Assembly: GCA_021464245.1 (NCBI GenBank)
Contig: JADCRB010000114.1
Span: 1,302,001-1,366,000, forward strand
Reading direction: 5' to 3'
From: Carallia brachiata
Taxonomy: Eukaryota > Streptophyta > Magnoliopsida > Malpighiales > Rhizophoraceae
Length of the DNA stretch: 64,000 bases
Shown: in pieces, positions 11,859 to 25,110 of the stretch
How positions within the stretch are numbered: position 1 is the stretch's first letter
How the letters are laid out: each line of letters starts with the position of its first letter
Made by a program: the position numbers and the translations under genes
The notes under the pieces: model-generated
Seen by the model: the letters and a program-made list of their open reading frames with translations, nothing else
Databases searched by the model: none
Told to the model about the DNA's origin: nothing

Positions 11859-14569
11859 ATGAAGTACTTGGAATACACTCCGCTTGAACGGTAATTATTT
11901 AATTGAATTGGGGCTATTATTTTAGTTAATTCCATTATTATCCCTTGATTTTTTACACTTTTTGTTTGTTTCTTTTTTTGGGTTGCGAATTTTTTCAGAT
12001 TAAATGATTTCTTGAGTAATTTGAACCTGGGAGAGCGAACCATTAAGGGATGTCTTGAAGCTTATTCTTGTAAGTCCACCAAATGTACGAGTTATTATTA
12101 TTATTATTTATTATTTGGGTGTTTGAAATGGGAAAGCGGGGGTGGGATCCAACAGTTTTGTCAGGGAGTATTATGTCCGTGTCTAGGATGGTGCGCCTAA
12201 TTCGTTTAATGTACAAGTCATTATTGTGACATTATTTTGTTGTGTCCAATGTTTTGTTTTGTTTTTTTTTTTTAATGTAAAGGGATTTTTAAAAAAAAAA
12301 TAATTCTGGCGATTTGTGTAGGCAAACACACCGGGACCGACAAGAAGCTTTCGCTTAGTCTGGAGAACGAGGTAGCTCATGATGCCCATACAGTGGATTA
12401 TATTTTCTGTGGTTTTGGTTTTGCCCTTCTGTCTGTTTGTGTGCGTTTATTTATTGAATTTGCTTTTTTTTTTTTTTTTTTTTTGTGTTTTTAGAAATTG
12501 ATAGGAACAATATAAGCAAGAAGATGTTATAACAATTATGATTTTCTGAAATTGGCTTGAGAGTTGAGGTGTCTGCCTACTTTTTTTGGCGATGTCCGCG
12601 TGTTCTTTTGTTGTTTGATTGTGTTTTTTTTTTTATTGTGATGACGAGGAAAAGGAAGGTAAAAGGAAAATTATTATTTTTCTTATGGTTTGTGTTACAT
12701 CAGATCCTTGGTTATCTTGGGAAATCTTCGGACACTGACTCATCATCACCTGCTGAATACCTGCTGAGCAGATCCAGGTGCTGAAACTTGCCTCTTGAAT
12801 CCAGGAATTATTTGTTTTCCCCTTTTGCTTGGTTGATGGGATTTTCTCATTCTTGTTCCAGCCGAAAGACGTTGATTTACCTGGTTCTTACACTCTATCA
12901 TATGTATCCAGATTATGACTTCAGGTAACCCCATAACTTTCTTATCGTGAAGACATTGTGACTCTGCAGATGGAGAAAGGAGGATTATGGGTAATGCCAT
13001 TTTCAGCTTGTTGGGCGACATGGCAACCCAATATGTAATCCTCTTGACTTTAACTGCATTGGGAGTGTTGTCAAAGGGTTTGACAGACAGTTCACAAAAC
13101 TGTTGCTCTAGGATGAGCTGAGAGTTCAAGTCTCTCCATTTCCCGGAACTAATTTAGCCATTTCTGTGGTTGGTCTCTTTCTTATAATCTTCATATTTGT
13201 TTCAGTAGGGGATTATGCATGGATGTATTGATGTTATGTTCTTTACAAGTTCTTTATGTTGTTATATTGCCTTTCACCCTTGCGGTTTTCAGTGCAATGA
13301 AAGCTCACCAGTTCTTCACAGAGGAAAGCTTGGACACTTTTAAGCAGATTTTTGAGACATACATGTTTGAAGCATCAAAGGTACTGGCCGATCGATTTTC
13401 ATTTTTGCCTATTGAGCCATGTATATCCTTTGAAACAGAATTCCTCCTGAGGTGTGTTGACCCAATTAAAAGTTGGTGTGGTATATTGAATATGGACTGC
13501 TCGTGCAAACGTCTCTTCTTTAAAAGTAGTTTTGACTTTTTGTCACTTTTTATATAATTTGTTTTCCCCTCTTGTCACTGATGGTCACCTTGTATCTGGA
13601 CTATTGTCCATCACGTGTATCTGCAATGCCAGTCCTGACTTGTTCTTTTGTGGATGGGTGAAGGGAATGGGGGATCATCACCCATGTGTTGGAAAGAATG
13701 GTAGTTGCATTTTTTTGCTTTTTATGCATGAAAATGTCAGGAATTTGATTGCTTTAGGTTTTTTTTTTATTCCTGAATAGGTTGCTTTGATTTGTTTGTC
13801 CTCTTTTTCTGGCATTTGCTTATGTTAGATAACTTGTTTGGATTCTTTTGCATGTTTAACTGAATTTGTGTAATATTTTTCATATATATCCTATTTCTTT
13901 CCGACAGCTCTATCCTGCTTATTTGTGTCAAACATTTTGTTTTGTGCTTTTTAAATTCCAGGAATGGATAGTGGAGAATGGAGGTAATTCCTTGCTCGAA
14001 ACATTGTGCAAGGCTCTGGATGAGGTAAAAGCCTATATTGAAGAATTGCAGGCAAGTTATATGAAGGGGGCAATTTCCTAATGGATTGTGATGCAGGTTG
14101 TGAAACTTCCGGAATGTGAAATTTACAGTTATGATCCAGATTTCGATGCAGACCCATTTCTAGAGAAAGGAGCAATGTATGTGTTGTCTTCCACCTGTCA
14201 TATGTTGGTGGCCACTGATGAGATTTTTTTTAATTTCGCACCCCCAGAGAATGGGTGGAAAATTATGAAGAGCTATGACATGAATATTTTTGTTTTCTTT
14301 AGCTGGTCCTTCAACTTCTTTTTCTACAATCGGAAACTGAAGCGAGTTGTAAGTGTTCGGCTCTGCTGTTTAAGGTGAGCTTGAGCTGCATGTGTAAAAA
14401 TTGCTTCCCTTTTTGGCCCATCAACGTTCCTTCATAGTGCCTTCATTTCCTTTCCTTTTTTATTTTCTTTTTTGCTGTTTGTGGCAGTAACCTGGTGGCT
14501 GAAGGATTTCTCACGGACAACATAACTTATGAGGAGGATGGGGAAATCTTTGATGACATGGACATGTGA
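11859..14569 (+). CDS. MAF1: MAF1, repressor of RNA polymerase III transcription
   Basis: Ten exons with GT-AG borders: 11859-11890, 11999-12069, 12322-12371, 12704-12777, 12862-12924, 13293-13380, 13962-14024, 14097-14176, 14303-14374 and 14488-14569. They sum to 675 nt, or 224 residues, the usual plant length. The protein opens MKYLEYTPLERLNDFLSNL and keeps the MAF1 boxes: GCLEAYSCKHTGTDKK, YLVLTLYHMYPDYDF, CEIYSYDPDFDADPF and WSFNFFFYNRKLKR. It ends in an acidic tail, EEDGEIFDDMDM. MAF1 binds RNA polymerase III and represses tRNA and 5S synthesis under stress or low TOR signalling. It acts in the nucleus, with phosphorylation-controlled localisation in other species. All phases agree and no lesion was found. 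A partial duplicate lies at 6248-6545. Confidence 0.96.
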
Positions 14570-15837
14570 GTGCTGTTGGGTATAGGCTGTCAGTGCAAGG
14601 TCCCTCTGTAGTTATTGTAACTTCGGCATGCCATTCTTCTTTGAAGTAGGAGGATTAGGTGTACGAATTTAGAATGCACATAGTTGCTGCTCTTTTCTTC
14701 TAGTACCTAAAATGATGCTCTCTGTAAAATATGTGAGAGAAATCTTGCTTGTGAGTAGATATGAAAAGTCAAGTTTCCAGAAGTCGTTCATTTCCTTCAA
14801 CCTTTACTTTTCCAAAGAGCACATCTATCTCTTGTACATTCTTTCTAATTATGTGCTGGTGTATGTAATGATGTATCTGAATATGGAATTGAATTTGGCT
14901 GATATTCTATCAGTAGCAGATGATTTCATCATAGATTTACTTGTCTCTGCATAAAGTCTTAGAAATGTTAATTTAGTTAGGTGTCTCTGAGTATGAGAAG
15001 GAAAGTAAACTCGAAAGTATTAGTGAGAACTGAGGCAATCAACATGTATAATGGTCCCTCGTCTCTTTTAAATTCTGGGTTTTGTTCTTGATCGGGGTTC
15101 TAAAGTGATTGCCATAGTTGCCAATGACGAAACTATGGACGTTGACACTACCATCAGATTTTGTATGTGGTTTTTTCCACTGGCTCCTTATAAGAATGTT
15201 GTACTAAATTAATTGGGAACTATTTGAATTAATCAATGGTCAATTGTTCTTTTCTCATGGTCGCCTGGTAGCCGCAAGGCTACACCTTATAGCTAATTGA
15301 CTGATGGTCGATCCTTTTTGGGATTTCTCATTTATCTTAGTCCTTCAAAAGTGCAATGGGATGGTAGGCTTTTTAATTAATTTGGGCATGATCCTATTTT
15401 GTGGGTTGTTTTTAGATGGACTATTAGTGGGATCTGGAAAAGCTACACGAAAAGAACGTATTTGCCCCCTGCTTAATTTGCCATTATCAGAAACCGTACA
15501 AAAGCTCGAGTTCTTACTCGCTTTCCTTCCCTTAACCACGATTCAGCACAGATGTGGTCATTGTATGTGCTCTCAGAGCCTTTCAATTTTACAGCCCTGA
15601 ATATCCAATAATGAGTAGGCATCATTCCAACTGCTTTGAATTTTGCAGAATTGGGAATGTATGGATCTAATCTTTCTTAATTTTGATTACAAGGGCAGGA
15701 AATTAAAAGGAGAATTGCCTTGCACTAGTCAACCATTTGCCTCTTTTTGCGAGCATCTTGATAGGAAATCATTTTCAAAAGTTTCAAATTTGATAGGATA
15801 ATTATAGATGTAAGAATTAAGAACTTTTAACGTGGCC
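14570..15837. other. MAF1 3' flank, then kinase-array 3' flank
   Basis: Up to about 15340 no gene is seen. From about 15350 the sequence resembles the DNA downstream of kinase unit B: TTTTGTGGGTTGT near 15400 matches near 17455, and a GCAGATGTGACCATTAAATATGCTCTC-like segment near 15550 is shared with about 17710 and 29070. The duplicated kinase region therefore starts here. Confidence 0.55.
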
Positions 15838-16540
15838 TTTCCTTCATCGATTCTATCAGTTTAAGCACCTACAAAGCTTCGTCCAAGCTGTAAGGATCTT
15901 TTTTCTAAGCATCTTCAAGTAATTTGTGCTGCTTGTAAAGTGCCTTGGATGAATACTGGCCTTTCATCCTTATGCCCACAACATTCTAGTTCTAAAATCG
16001 ATGGTGATTATATATAACAAGAAACCCCATTTATACTAAGAAATCAACATTTTAAACTACTATTTTGCTACGTATTTATTTGATAAATAGATAAATATCT
16101 CAACAATTTGTACAGCCAAAACAAAGTAATAAGACAGCACCATTTGGTTTTTAATTTCCTACACGTACAAACAGTTGCAATGGCAAACTCAACACAAGCA
16201 ACAAGATATTGAAAAAGTAAAAAAAAAAAAAATGTGAATGCTTTTCTGATGGATCATAATAACAAAGTTGAAACATAGAACTTCAGCAAAGTGAAGGCCT
16301 TTATCTTTAAGTCAGATGAAGACCCCCAATTGATAAATCTGTGCCAGCCTTCCCACAGCGTTCGCAGAACCAGTACATGTCCTTGTTTCCTTCATTCTCA
16401 CTAAGAAGTGACTTTTGGCTGTATAGATTTTTCATTCAGAACTAATCAGACCCTATTTTCAGAAACAGGAAAACTAAAAGAAGGACAAGAAATTCAACCC
16501 AATATAACTGTGGTGGAAGCAAAAGTGAAGGTGTGAAATT
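15838..16540 (-). pseudogene. Kinase unit A: remnant of an RLCK VII-like kinase
   Basis: About 15838-15990 is a decayed last exon. On the minus strand it reads MKGQYSSKAL, then a stop, KKDPYSLDEA and IESMKER, compared with [12 protein letters not shown] and [12 protein letters not shown] in intact unit B. At about 16395-16425 is a piece of exon 2 start (AAAAGTCACTTCT). At about 16500-16535 is an exon 1 end (TTCACTTTTGCTTCCACCACAG). Exons 3-5 are gone. The unit cannot encode a kinase and marks the left edge of the array. Confidence 0.75.
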
Positions 16541-16789
16541 TTTAGCAGCATGCACGTTGCAAGTTAAACAAAAAATAATAATAATAATATTTACAAGGTA
16601 ACAATAACGAGCAATAGACTTAATAACTATATGCGCAGGGACATCTACGCCGCTTTCCCGTGGCACACCACCCATCCCCCGTAACTTCACCGTTTTGTGG
16701 TTGGCATATGTTGCTGGCACCTGGAAGACTTTGGTGGATATAAGGAAAAAAAAAAAAAAAAACCAGGGTCTTCTGCAATGTTTTTTTTT

Positions 16790-17110
16790 TGGACGAATAG
16801 ATTCTATCTGAGTTTATTTTAAAACACAGTGAACTTATTTCTAAATAATCTTATAAAGCATTTTAATTTGAAAATGTTATATTTTTGTCATATGACATCA
16901 TTTAATACGGCAAAGTAAATCAGCATCCGTGGCAGAACTACATATTCTTTTTCGATCGATTAATTATATGAAGGGCACGCAGTTTTTCTAGATCAGGTTT
17001 GAAGCTCGTTTCACACACATTACTGTAAATGATAAAATGTTGATAATGCATCGTTTGACAGTTTCTTAAAATAAAACAAAATCTCAATTAGTGTTATCAA
17101 AATGGTTGTG
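16790..17110. repeat. Conserved 3' flank of the kinase units
   Basis: The segment with TTCTTTTCGATCGATTAA and GCAGAACT words recurs at about 22570-22890 and 36580-36900. More diverged versions occur at about 47640-47800 and 57780-57930, always downstream of a kinase unit. It shows that the duplicated unit is larger than the transcribed part. Confidence 0.7.
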
Positions 17111-17496
17111 AGTTGAGCGGTTCTACCCGATAAATTGGAGGTTGAACCTGTCTCTTTTTCGGTTTGGTTCTAGCAACTTTAAGTACTTGTTTATTTATAT
17201 TAGAACATTACTTATGAATCACAATGAAATAATTTTAATGTTACACTAAAACAACAAAATTTTGAAAATTGCAAGCCCCGCTATAATGGTTGGGTTACTT
17301 TGTTTTGTTCTCACGGTCCCCCGATAATTGTAACCAAATACGCGATTGAATGATGGTAGATCCATGTTGCTAATTCTTATTTACTTTAATCAAACGACAA
17401 CCTAAAGCGTGTAGACAGGCCTCTTACTTAACTTGGACAGGGAGATCCCATTTTGTGGGTTGTCCCCAGCTGGACAATGTGGCCATAGTTAGCCTA

Positions 17497-17665
17497 AAAT
17501 GAATATATTTGTTAATGACAAAAAATCTGCACTAAATGAATATATTTGTTAATTAGCTTTTGTGGAATCCAATAATGACCAAAAAGCTGCACTAAGTCAA
17601 TATATTTGTAAATTAGCTTTAGTAGTGGCTCCAATAATGACAAAAAAGCTGCACTAAATTCATAT
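17497..17665. repeat. Imperfect tandem repeat downstream of unit B
   Basis: Words AATATATTTGTTAAT and GACAAAAA.CTGCACTAAAT recur three to four times at roughly 40-65 bp spacing. Unit E's flank (from about 28982) has a shorter version, so copy number changed after the block duplication. Confidence 0.65.
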
Positions 17666-18022
17666 TTGTACCCTGCATTTAAGTAAAGACTGTATTAATC
17701 ACGATTAAGCAGATGTGACCATTAAATATGCTCTCAACACTGTTTTGATTTTACTGCTTTGAACATCCTAACCATGAGCAGGGATATTTTCTTAGTATGG
17801 TGTGAATTTGTGTTATGTTTCTTACAGAATCGTAAAGACAAACTTAATTCTCTCTTCATTTTGATCACAAGACCAGGAGATTAGAAGAGGAATTGCCTTG
17901 CACCATATCCACTCTTTGCTCCCTTGGTGACGTCTCCATAAAAAACATCTTCAAAAGTTGGAAATTTGCATAGGATAATTTATAGATGTAAATAAAACTA
18001 AGAACTTTTGCTATGGCCTTTC

Positions 18023-20414
18023 CTACATTGATTCTATCTGTTGCAACACCTTCAGAACTTCATCCATGCTGGGGCGTCTTCTGGGATCTCCTTTTAAGCA
18101 TCTGGAAGTAATATCTGCTGCTTGTAACATTGCTTTGGATGAATACTGGCCTTCCATCGTTCCGTCCATAACATTCTTCAGCCTTTTCTTATCGGTGAGA
18201 ATCGGCTTTAACCAATCAACCAAATTTTTCTGCCTGTCTGGACGGCTCGTATCCATTGCCCTTAAACCCGTCATCATTTCAAGCAGCATCACACCAAAGC
18301 CATATACATCACTTTTGACATATAAGCGACCTGTTTATAATGGTGGAAATGTAAATGACAAGTTGGATGATTTGGAATGTCCATATATGAGTCAAAATTG
18401 TCCATTCTCCATATGCTACCAGATGAGGCCTCTTACTCTCATCAGAAGGTTGGTAGAGCAATGGTCCACTTTATGAATTTCAATCATTAAGAACCAAACA
18501 AGCCAAACTGCCAACTCTTACCAAAATTGATTGAGACAGAATAAAACAATTTGGGAATTGTCTAGAAAGGAATTATTACCAGTTGCAATGTACTCCGGAG
18601 CAGCATAATCATCAGTACCTATCACTCTGGTGGGCACATAAGAATGTCCCTCATCAGGCCCCTCTCTTGTGAAGCCAAAGTCAGACAATTTTGCATTGTA
18701 GTTCTGAGAACAAAAACAAAGAAGAAAAGGCAGATTGTCACATTAAAGTGAGTTTATTCTATTTCCTTTTAGTTAGCTATTGAATTTATAACCGGAAGTT
18801 AGAGAGAAGGAAATTTGGAGGATATGAAAAGCTAACCTCATCAAGCAGTATATTTGAGGGCTTGAAGCTTCTACAAATGACCTTCGAGCTATGCAGAAAG
18901 GCTATACCTCGAGCAGCTCCAATGGCTATCTTGAGCCTTAAGTCCCAAGATAAGGGTTCAAAAGAGTGGTTCTCTGCATAATCAATGAGAATTTCTCAAA
19001 GTTATTACATCTATGAAGTTCCTAAGGTTAATTTCCTTATCTTTGTTATTTTCCATCAGTTCTTACTCATAAAAAGATGATCTTTCAAGCTTCCTTTGCT
19101 TATGAATTTATAAACAAGAAGTTGCTCCTTATTATCATCCACATCCTCAATACAATATCCCAACAGCTTAATCAGATTGGGGTGTGATAGCCTTCCCAAA
19201 ACGCGCACTTCCGACTGCACCAGCAAAAATATTCGAAACATGTTAATGTTGTAAATGACTAAGAAAGGCTCAATCAGCTTCTCTGAAAGAATGAATAAGG
19301 CCAACATGATAGAGGATTCAAGAAACATTCTCAAGATGTTGAGTTCAAATGCTACTAAATAACTTGAGCCTTGTGGTTATATCTTTACACTGTAATTTGC
19401 ATTTTGTAGTAATTTGAAATAGTGCTTTCGTTGGAGAAAATGATAAGTCAACCAATTAACTAATGAGTCAGACTGGTCAATAGCATGTCTGATCTCTTTC
19501 AAGAATAAGCTAAGTTTGGGAACTAATTCACTGGTTTTCAGGTCAAAACCGGGTCCAGTCCAGTTTGGAGCACCATTTACAATTACAACTACTTCGAACC
19601 GATAAGAAATGAATCGAAGGGAAAAAAAGAGTTCAATTCTTTTGCCTTCTTGATTTTATCTTTCAACTCTTGGCAAAGCTCAAGGCTGTATGGTTGGACT
19701 GACTATGAGTATCATGCCTATTACAATTAGACTATTACAATCAAAAGCAAAGCAATAGAAAAATCATGTATTTTATCCAAATTTGCTCATCTTCAAAGAA
19801 AAAAAACGTACCCATTTTCGGAGAATGATTAAACTCATTAACCCAGCAACGATAACAACATTTGCTTCTCAATTCCCATGGCTACGATCACAAACTCAAA
19901 ATAATAACAACATAAATGAAATATAGATTGTTTACCTCCCATGCACTACTAGGTCCCTGCAGACCTTGTGAGCTAAATCTCTTGATAGCAACGGCCATCC
20001 CAGAGCCCGGCTTCGAAGGCTCAAAAGTCCCCCCATCTAACCATCCTTTGAACACTTTTCCAAAGCCACCCTCACCTATCAAATTTTGTTCCTCGAAATT
20101 CCCCGCTGCCGCCTTCAATTCCGCAAAAGTGTACACCTTTAACCTACCACCTTCAGAGAAGTGACTTTGGGCTGTAACGAAAACTGATTTTCCATGCAGA
20201 ACTACTCGTTAGATGCTAGCTCTTAAAATTTAAACAAAAAAAAAAAAAAAAAAAAAGAGCTAAACCAAAAATTGACCCAGTAGAGCAAAAGTATTGAGAG
20301 AGGTATATATAATATGGGACCTGTGGTGGAAGCGTTTGTGAAGGTGGGACGAGCATCATCAGAGGCGCTAGGATGATGAGAATCCTTGGAGAGACATTTT
20401 ATGCAGTTGCCCAT
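18023..20414 (-). CDS. Kinase unit B: RLCK VII-like protein kinase homologue lacking the catalytic Asp (predicted pseudokinase)
   Basis: Six exons: 20321-20414, 19936-20171, 19067-19214, 18837-18973, 18580-18703 and 18023-18330. All have GT-AG borders, and the sum is 1047 nt, or 348 residues, with no lesion. The N-terminus [12 protein letters not shown] fits N-myristoylation at Gly2 plus palmitoylation at Cys4, suggesting plasma-membrane anchoring. Then follow [12 protein letters not shown], the Gly-rich loop [16 protein letters not shown] (Lys kept), SEV (helix C Glu kept) and [12 protein letters not shown]. The catalytic loop is [15 protein letters not shown], with Cys-Arg-Ser for HRD. DFG and APEY are kept, but the GT(Y)GY activation segment is GTDDY. 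Closest to PBL/PIX/NAK-type kinases by motif. ATP binding is possible; phosphotransfer is not expected. Two W-box-like promoter motifs are discussed separately. Confidence 0.88.
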
Positions 20415-20563
20415 GTTGTTGCGCTGTTTCTGCAGTAGTATGCTTTGAGAGTCTCTCTATATTGTCTATATTTGAAAGAACAAACCGTAAGGAAAAGAAC
20501 CAGAACACAGAGAAGCATCCAAGAACTAACTTACGAAGCAGAGCAGCAGGCGGGCGCTGACTG

Positions 20564-20569
20564 TTGACT
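20564..20569 (-). promoter_or_regulatory. W-box upstream of unit B
   Basis: TTGACT lies about 150 bp upstream of the unit B ATG, within a block (GACTATTGAAAGGTC) conserved upstream of unit E and in two orphan promoters. W-boxes bind WRKY factors in defence-responsive plant genes. Confidence 0.6.
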
Positions 20570-20715
20570 ATTGAAAGGTCTTCATTTTTTGGCACCCAGG
20601 CTGCCGACACTGTTTGTTTTATTAATTTGGTTAATCTGCGAGAATAAATCTGACACTTATTGTTTGTCTGTTGTTGTCTATTTTTATCAAGAAATCATTA
20701 CATGATTATATATGG

Positions 20716-20895
20716 TGATTAGATTTTATTTAAATAATATTTAATTTGTGTAATAATATATATTTTTTATATAATTATAATTAAAAAATATAAAATAAAA
20801 AAATAATATTTTTTTAAATTATTTTTTATTATTATAATTATATAAAATATAATATTTATGGTATAAAATTAAATCTAAACAATATTTGACCACTT
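20716..20895. repeat. AT-rich foldback (MITE-like) element
   Basis: Long A/T tracts (ATATAATTATAATTAAAAAATATAA) pair with their inverse across the stretch, and the outer ends TTAGATTTTATTTAAA and TTTAGATTTAATTTTAT (opposite strand) are similar. Related stretches lie at about 10615-10760, 51120-51260 and 52960-53090. Confidence 0.5.
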
Positions 20896-20939
20896 AATTC
20901 TTTGGGCATCCAACTTTTCCGTTTTACCCAATGAATTAA

Positions 20940-21540
20940 GAACCGGATCAGGACCGGCCGGTTCAATCGAAAAAATCAGGAATTGGTCCTAAGTCCGGTC
21001 GGTTCAAGCTAAAAATGAAATTCGGACCGAACCGGAAAAAATCGGTCAAAAACCGAGAAAACGGGACCAGTTGAACCGGTTCAATTTAAACCAAAAAATT
21101 TTAAATTATAATTTAACCCAAAATTTTATCTAAATTATAATTAAGACTCTAATTTTAACTAAAAATTTTAATTTAGTCCTCAATTGATTAAAATTTTTAA
21201 TTTAATCTTTAAAATTTAAAAATTAATATTTAATCACTATTTAGAAATATTATTTTTTCAATTAATTTTTATAAATTATATTTTGTTAAATATACTAATT
21301 GTAATATCTTTAATGTATATAAATATTAATATAATTCTTAAAATACACTTTATTTTAAATATTTAATATCATTCTTATATAATATAACATTTTATATAAT
21401 TATATAAGCTATATAAAAATTTAATTTTTATATATTTAATATTAAATACCGGTTTAACTGCAGTTTTACCGATCGAACAGGTTGAACCTTGAACCTCTCA
21501 GCTTTCCGGTTCAATGACTGTTCGCTACTGAGAACCTTAG
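20940..21540. repeat. Non-autonomous element rich in CCGGTT words
   Basis: Both ends carry CCGGTTCAAT-like words around an AT-rich core. It resembles about 11030-11480. No open frame. The class is unknown. Confidence 0.45.
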
Positions 21541-22044
21541 TTTTACCAGGCATATCATTTTTTAACAGTATCATCGAGCTTTTTGATGTGTATTTGGAAT
21601 TAATTAAATTAAAAAAATGGTACCAACATATTCTTTTTTTTTTTATTATTCAAATTCACTAGTTCCTATTATTTTGTATGAAAGTCAATAATTGAGGGTG
21701 TATTCTTATGTAGAGATTTATATGATTCTGTAGACAGTGATAAAACCAAGTCAAAAAACAATGGTGATAAAGAGTGAGAGAATGAAATAAAATATTGTTG
21801 GTATGATTCACTGTAAATTGATAACAGTGGGAACAAAAAGATATTAGTTCTAAACTTTTTCAAATTTTGCAATCTGATCTTAATGTGTTTGTGTTTTACA
21901 CTTTAATTCTAAACATTAACATCCTCTTTCAATATATTACTTTTATAGATGAATCATTAGTCAACAGCGGTCAAACACGAAAAACATATTTTCCCAGCAA
22001 AGTGGTTTTTTTTCAAAAAAAAAAACAGAGAGAGAGAAAGATAC

Positions 22045-22175
22045 CTGTGGTAGAAGCAAAAGTGAAGGTGAAAGAGTTGGGACAGACATTTTTGGAGGGG
22101 ACAAAGAGACGATGATGATGATAATCATTAGAATGAGGAAACTTAAAGGGAGAGGGAGATCTTTATGGTTAGGCA
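22045..22175 (-). pseudogene. Orphan exon 1 of a kinase unit
   Basis: On the minus strand it ends TTTGCTTCTACCACAG then GT, like exon 1 of the kinase units. The start that is ATGGGCAATTGC in units G and H is ATAAGCAATTGC here, so the MGNC start codon is lost. No other exon of this copy follows downstream before unit A's flank. A sister relic lies at about 35889-36025. Confidence 0.6.
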
Positions 22176-24959
22176 ATTGCTTATGTAGATCTTTTTGTGA
22201 CTTCCCCATTTAATCTTAGGTTCTCTACATTCCTTGATCCACACCATATAACCATTTGAGGTAGAAAACTGAGAAGGTGCAAAGAAAGAACAAGGAAAAT
22301 AGCAAAAAAGATTGAGTGGTATTATATAGATACAAAATTTAAATATAAAATAATTAGACGGACTTGTTATTTAAATTTAAATTATTAATTTTATTGAACT
22401 CATCATTAAATCAATGATTAAGATTTAAATAATAAATTCGTATTATTATTTTATATCTAAATTTTGTTTTTACATAATTTTTTACCAAAAGGATTATCCT
22501 TGCAAGACTAATAAAAGTTAAACACAAAATCTTCAAGATAGAAATATGAGTTGTAACCACAATTTTTTTATTTTGACGAATGAAATCTATCTGAATTTAT
22601 TTTGGATTTTACACAATTAAATAATTTTCGAGAGCATGTTAATTTCAAAAATTTTGTAATTTTGTCATATGATGTTATTTAAAAAGGCAAAGTAAATCAG
22701 AATCAATGGCAGAACTGCATTTTCTTTTCGATCGATTAAATATAGCGAAGGGCACGACAGTTCGTTAGATCAAATATGAAGCTTGTTTCATATACATTAC
22801 TCTGAATGACAAAATAAAATATTGACAATGTATCATTTGAGAGTTTCTTAAAATAAAACATCTTCTCAGTCATTGTTGTCCAAATGGTCATGCACCAGGA
22901 GAGTAGAAGAAGAATTGCCTTGCACCATATCGACTCTGTGCCCCTTTCTTGAACATCTCCATAACAAAGAACATCATCAAAAGTTGCAAATTTTGCATAG
23001 GATAATTTATTGATGTAAATAAAAGAAAGAACTTTTGCTATGGCCTTTCCTTCATTGATTCTATCTGTTCCAGCACCTGCAGAACTTCATCCATGCTGGG
23101 TCGTCTATTGGGATCCTTTTTTAGGCATCTTGAAGTGATTTCTGCTGCTTGTAACATTGCCTTGGATGAATACTGGCCTTCCATCGTTGCGTCCATAATA
23201 TTCTTCAGCTTTCTCTCATTGGTGAGAATCGGCTTTACCCAATCAACCAAAAATTTCCGCCCGCTTGGACGACTTGTATCAATTGCCCTTAAACCCGTCA
23301 TCATTTCAAGCAGCACCACACCAAAGCCATATACATCACTTTTAACATATAAATGACCTGTTCATAATGGTGGAAATGTAAATGGCAAGTAGGATGATTC
23401 AGAATGTCCAAAATGAGTCAAAATTGTCCGTTCTCTTTATGTTCCCAATAAAATGAAACAAACAAATAAATAGACAAATAAACAAATAAATAACTATATA
23501 TATATAACCAGGTGCTCCCAAATGAGGCCACCTGTTCTGATCAGAAGGTTGGTAGAGGGATGGTCTACTGTATGAATTTCATCCATGAAGGACCAAACAA
23601 GGCAGCCTGCCAACTCTTACCAAAATTGATTGAGACAGAATGCAACAATTTGGGAATTTTATACAGAAATGAATTATTACCAGTTGCAATGTATTCCGAA
23701 GCAGTATAACCAGGGGTGCCTAACACTCTGGTGATCACATGTGAATATCCCTCAGCCGGCCCCTTTCTCGCGAAACCAAAGTCGGATAATTTTGCATTGT
23801 AGTTCTTGAGAAAAAAAAAAAAAAAAAGAAGAAGAAGAAAAGCAGATTGTCACAATAAAGCGAGTCTATTCTATTTCCTTTTCATTAGCTATTGAATTTC
23901 TAAAAGGAACATAGAGAGAAGGAAATTAGGAGGATATGAAGAGCAAACCTCATCGAGCAGTATGTTTGAGGGCGTCAAGCTTCTATAAATGACCTGCGCG
24001 CTATGCAGGAAAGCTATACCTCGAGCAGCTCCAATGGGCAATGGCTATCTTGAGCCGTAAGTCCCAAGATAAGTGTTCAACAGGGGGGTACTCTGCATAG
24101 TCAATCCAAATCTCTCAAGTTATTACATCTGCGAAGTTCCAAATCCTATTTCCTATTTCTTGCTATTTCCTTCAGTTCTTACTCATAAAAAATGACCGTC
24201 CAAGCTTCCTCTGTGCATGAATTCATAAACAAGAAGTAGCTCCTCGTTATCATCCACATTCGCAAAACAATATCCCAATAGCTTAATCAGATTGGGGTGT
24301 GATAGCCTTCCCAAAAAGTGCACTTCCGACTGTACTAGCAAAAATACTCAGAAATATGTTATCATTATAAAGGACTAAGAAAGGCTCAATTATGCTCTTT
24401 GAAAGAATGAATAAGGCCAACATCATAGAGGATTCAAAAACATTCTCTAGATTTTGAGTTCGAATACTACTAAATAACCTAAGACTCGCAGTTATATATC
24501 TTCATTTTGTAATTTACATTTTTTTTTTGAATTTTCTTAAATTTATACTAACTGATTGGGGGAAAAGGGGACAATTGGGAAGGTTCAAACCCATGACCTC
24601 ACCCTTACATACTACCAATGTCGTTAATACTTTGAAGTGGCGCTTTAGTTGAAGAAAATGATAAGTCAACTAGTTCAACTAGTCGACTGGTCAATAGCAT
24701 GCCTGATCTCTTTAAGCACAACCCACGTTGTAGGTGAGTCAGCACAATCCTCCATCGTAAGCTACGGATAACAACCCTGATTTCCGACATTTTTAACCAA
24801 AAAAGCTGAATAAGCTTTGTTTGGAATCTAATTAATTTGTTTACTAGTCAAAACTGGGTCCAGTCCGGTTTGGAACCAAGTCCAATCCAGTTTGGAACCG
24901 GGTTGTTCGATTGGAGCACCATTGACAATTGCAAATACTTCGAACCGATTATAAAAAAA

Positions 24960-25110
24960 AAATCAGAGGTTGAGTATTTGTTCTAGTGGTTGAGGTGAAT
25001 ATATCTCAACTATGAGATGAGAAATTCAAGTCCCACTAATCTCATTTTTCCTCTCTTCATATGCCCAATAAAGTTTCTTGTAAACTAAAAAGAAAAAAAA
25101 AACTATAAGG
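24960..25110 (+). repeat. SINE-like element in intron 2 of unit C
   Basis: TTCTAGTGGTTGAGGTG resembles a tRNA-type A-box region. AAATTCAAGTCCC about 50 bp later resembles a B-box, and the piece ends in an A-rich tail. A possible flanking duplication (TATAA) is too short to rely on. Confidence 0.4.

Noticed and set aside
13219..13557. 112-codon open frame in the MAF1 region
   Set aside because: It is MAF1 exon 6 plus flanking introns; only 13293-13380 is coding.
20368..20610. Open frame MSAAWVPKNEDLSIV and relatives at 34811 and 52495
   Set aside because: This is the conserved promoter and 5' leader of the kinase units; conservation reflects duplication, and the frame is not kept in all copies.
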